In this document: in pieces, positions 34,651 through 35,795 of the stretch
Layout: the number at the start of each line of letters is the position of its first letter
How positions within the stretch are numbered: position 1 is the first letter of the stretch
DNA from: Neocallimastix lanati (nom. inval.)
Taxonomy: Eukaryota > Neocallimastigomycota > Neocallimastigomycetes > Neocallimastigales > Neocallimastigaceae
Assembly (NCBI GenBank): GCA_016946835.1
Contig: JACVTC010000195.1
Span: 190,001-225,795, forward strand
Direction of reading: 5' to 3'
DNA length: 35,795 nucleotides
Program-made: the position numbers and the translations under genes
The notes under the pieces: generated by a model
Told to the model about the DNA's origin: nothing
Seen by the model: the letters and a program-made list of their open reading frames with translations, nothing else
Database searches by the model: none

Positions 34651-34881
34651 TTATATTTTTCGTTTAAAGTATTTTAGGAAAATTTCATGATGAATATATT
34701 GCTTTGGGGATAATCCTTCAATTTTCTTTAAATCATTCTTTTTGGAATCCTCATCCAAAGCCTTAATCATACACAACAACTTTTCTTCATCTTCATAATC
34801 ATTATTAATAGGTGCAATAACGTCAATTACTCCCTCAGGAGTAATTTGACACAAACTATATAAAATGGGGTGGATAAACAA
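34651..34881 (-). pseudogene. E5 protease-RT linker fragment
   Basis: It follows the protease: the FIHPILYSLCQI block matches the E4 segment after its protease (FINPIRNSLCKM). An acidic stretch then leads towards RT, broken by a stop at about 34651. Confidence 0.7.
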
Positions 34882-34906
34882 ATTATAATCAATTTGGGTT
34901 TTTAAG

Positions 34907-35275
34907 TTAATTAGAATATCGTAAAAAGGATCCTCCTTTTTCTACTATTCTACAATTAACCATTAATACAAGATTATTAATCTTTACTGGCACCCGAATG
35001 ATATAACCTTCCGAGTAATCATCATTCTTAGTTGCCAACCTAATTCTGCCACGACTAATATCAATAGGTTCATATTCGGACGGAAGCTTATCTAAAAATT
35101 GTTGAGTAATTATACTTAAATTACTACATGAATCAATTAAAGCCTTCCCCGAAACACCTTCAACTGTAACATCAACCATGGCAATATCCTCTTCACATGG
35201 TTCGTTACCTTTACTTTTATAAGTGTGGTCTATGTTATTAACGACCACAGTCGTGGCTGACACATTATCCAACAC
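34907..35275 (-). pseudogene. E5 protease fragment
   Basis: It contains Leu-Ile-Asp-Ser-Cys-Ser-Asn-Leu-Ser, the same Asp-Ser-Cys motif as E1, and the following strands up to VEKGG, where a frameshift separates it from the DILI-type strand. It is shorter than the E2 and E4 domains because of that break. Confidence 0.82.
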
Positions 35276-35386
35276 CCCAGAGATATTAGATTGGTCCTAT
35301 CCAATTTAATACCCTGTGACACCTTATATCTTAATTTTGGAGCAGCATCCAATAACTGTCCAAAAGTAATATTGCAATGGGCAGAA

Positions 35387-35734
35387 TTAAATCTTTAAGA
35401 ATATCATATTCTTCTTCCCCCGATTGCATCTTAATTTTCCTAGATACTCTAGAACTTTTATTTCTTTTTGAGTATCTTTATCTTTACTAATTAACACCTT
35501 TGTTAAATCAATTACTTTATTATTCTCCTTCACAATACTTTTATTATTATCATTATTTTCTTTCATTAAATTTTTATTCTTTCTTTTATCATTATTTACA
35601 TTATTTATAATAACTTCATCATTCACTAATGAATTATTATTAATATTATCATTACTATTATCATTTACTATGATTATTACTATAATTAGTATTACTATTA
35701 CTAGCTCTTTCATTATCACGAATTTGTCTTTCAA
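35387..35734 (-). pseudogene. E5 pre-protease Asn/Lys-rich fragment
   Basis: An Asn- and Lys-rich segment corresponds in place to the pre-protease leader of E4. The conserved LLDAAPKLR-type helix lies just downstream (about 35300-35380) in a shifted frame. The reading from 35735 to the window edge continues the same low-complexity sequence. Confidence 0.6.
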
Positions 35735-35795
35735 TCTCTTTTCTTTTTCAATTCGTGGTTGAGCTAGAATAGATGGTTTAATTTGTTTAACAATT

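Larger units (their letters stand above)
31004..35795 (-). mobile_element. E5: decayed Ty3/gypsy element, D[ST]C lineage, right-truncated
   Basis: A probable 3' LTR, polypurine tract, and protease-RT-RNase H-integrase remnants in at least three frames are seen; gag and the 5' LTR are beyond the right edge. Its protein pieces match E4 and E1 in order. The left end lies four A residues from E4. Confidence 0.88.

Overview
The window is a eukaryotic, extremely AT-rich stretch made almost wholly of LTR retrotransposons of the Ty3/gypsy (Metaviridae) type. I see no host gene, rRNA or tRNA. Long poly-Asn runs encoded by AAT, intergenic DNA close to pure A+T, and gypsy elements of both chromovirus-like and divergent types suggest an AT-rich fungus, with an anaerobic gut fungus (Neocallimastigomycota) as a reasonable guess. 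The species cannot be fixed from this sequence; other early-diverging fungi or an AT-rich protist remain possible.

Layout, left to right. (1) Element E1 (+) enters from the left edge with protease-RT-RNase H-integrase in one frame (1-4962) and a 1466-bp 3' LTR (4975-6440). (2) A solo LTR (6447-7280, 5-bp target duplication GTTAC) sits inside the 5' LTR of element E2. (3) E2 (+, to 14604) has gag, protease and a broken pol, with 3' LTR 14047-14604. (4) At 14610-15430 are stacked fragments of a second LTR family ('TGTAA' family), then a 10-bp minisatellite and a small GC-richer patch. (5) A Tf/chromovirus-like element ET (+) fills 16480-21688; its pol is interrupted by one TGA and it has a 1000-bp 3' LTR. 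(6) E3 (-, 21694-24590) is a gag-only element with near-identical 466-bp LTRs. (7) E4 (-, 24595-30999) is a full-length element with gag, protease and pol. (8) E5 (-, 31004 to the right edge) is a decayed relative.

E1-E5 form one lineage, called here the D[ST]C lineage. The retropepsin motif is Asp-Ser/Thr-Cys in all four proteases seen. E2 and E4 end gag at a classical UUUAAAC slippery heptamer, with the protease in the -1 frame. All five elements carry a stem-loop just before the polypurine tract. E2, E3 and E4 share a 15-nt leader motif just after the primer-binding site. ET belongs to a different gypsy branch with a canonical DSG protease, and shares the TGTAA LTR family with the solo LTR and the 14.6-15.4 kb fragments.

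The insertions are not scattered. Most junctions lie within about 10 bp of another element's LTR end: E2/TGTAA fragment 5 bp; ET/E3 AAAAA; E3/E4 AAAA; E4/E5 AAAA; E1 and the solo LTR within the first 10 bp of the E2 LTR. The most interesting signals are this end-to-end nesting, the programmed frameshift module, covarying hairpins in the TGTAA LTRs, the Cys-containing protease motif, the Glu-to-Lys change at the integrase catalytic site shared by E4 and E5, and giant Asn-rich inserts at domain boundaries of the E1 polyprotein.
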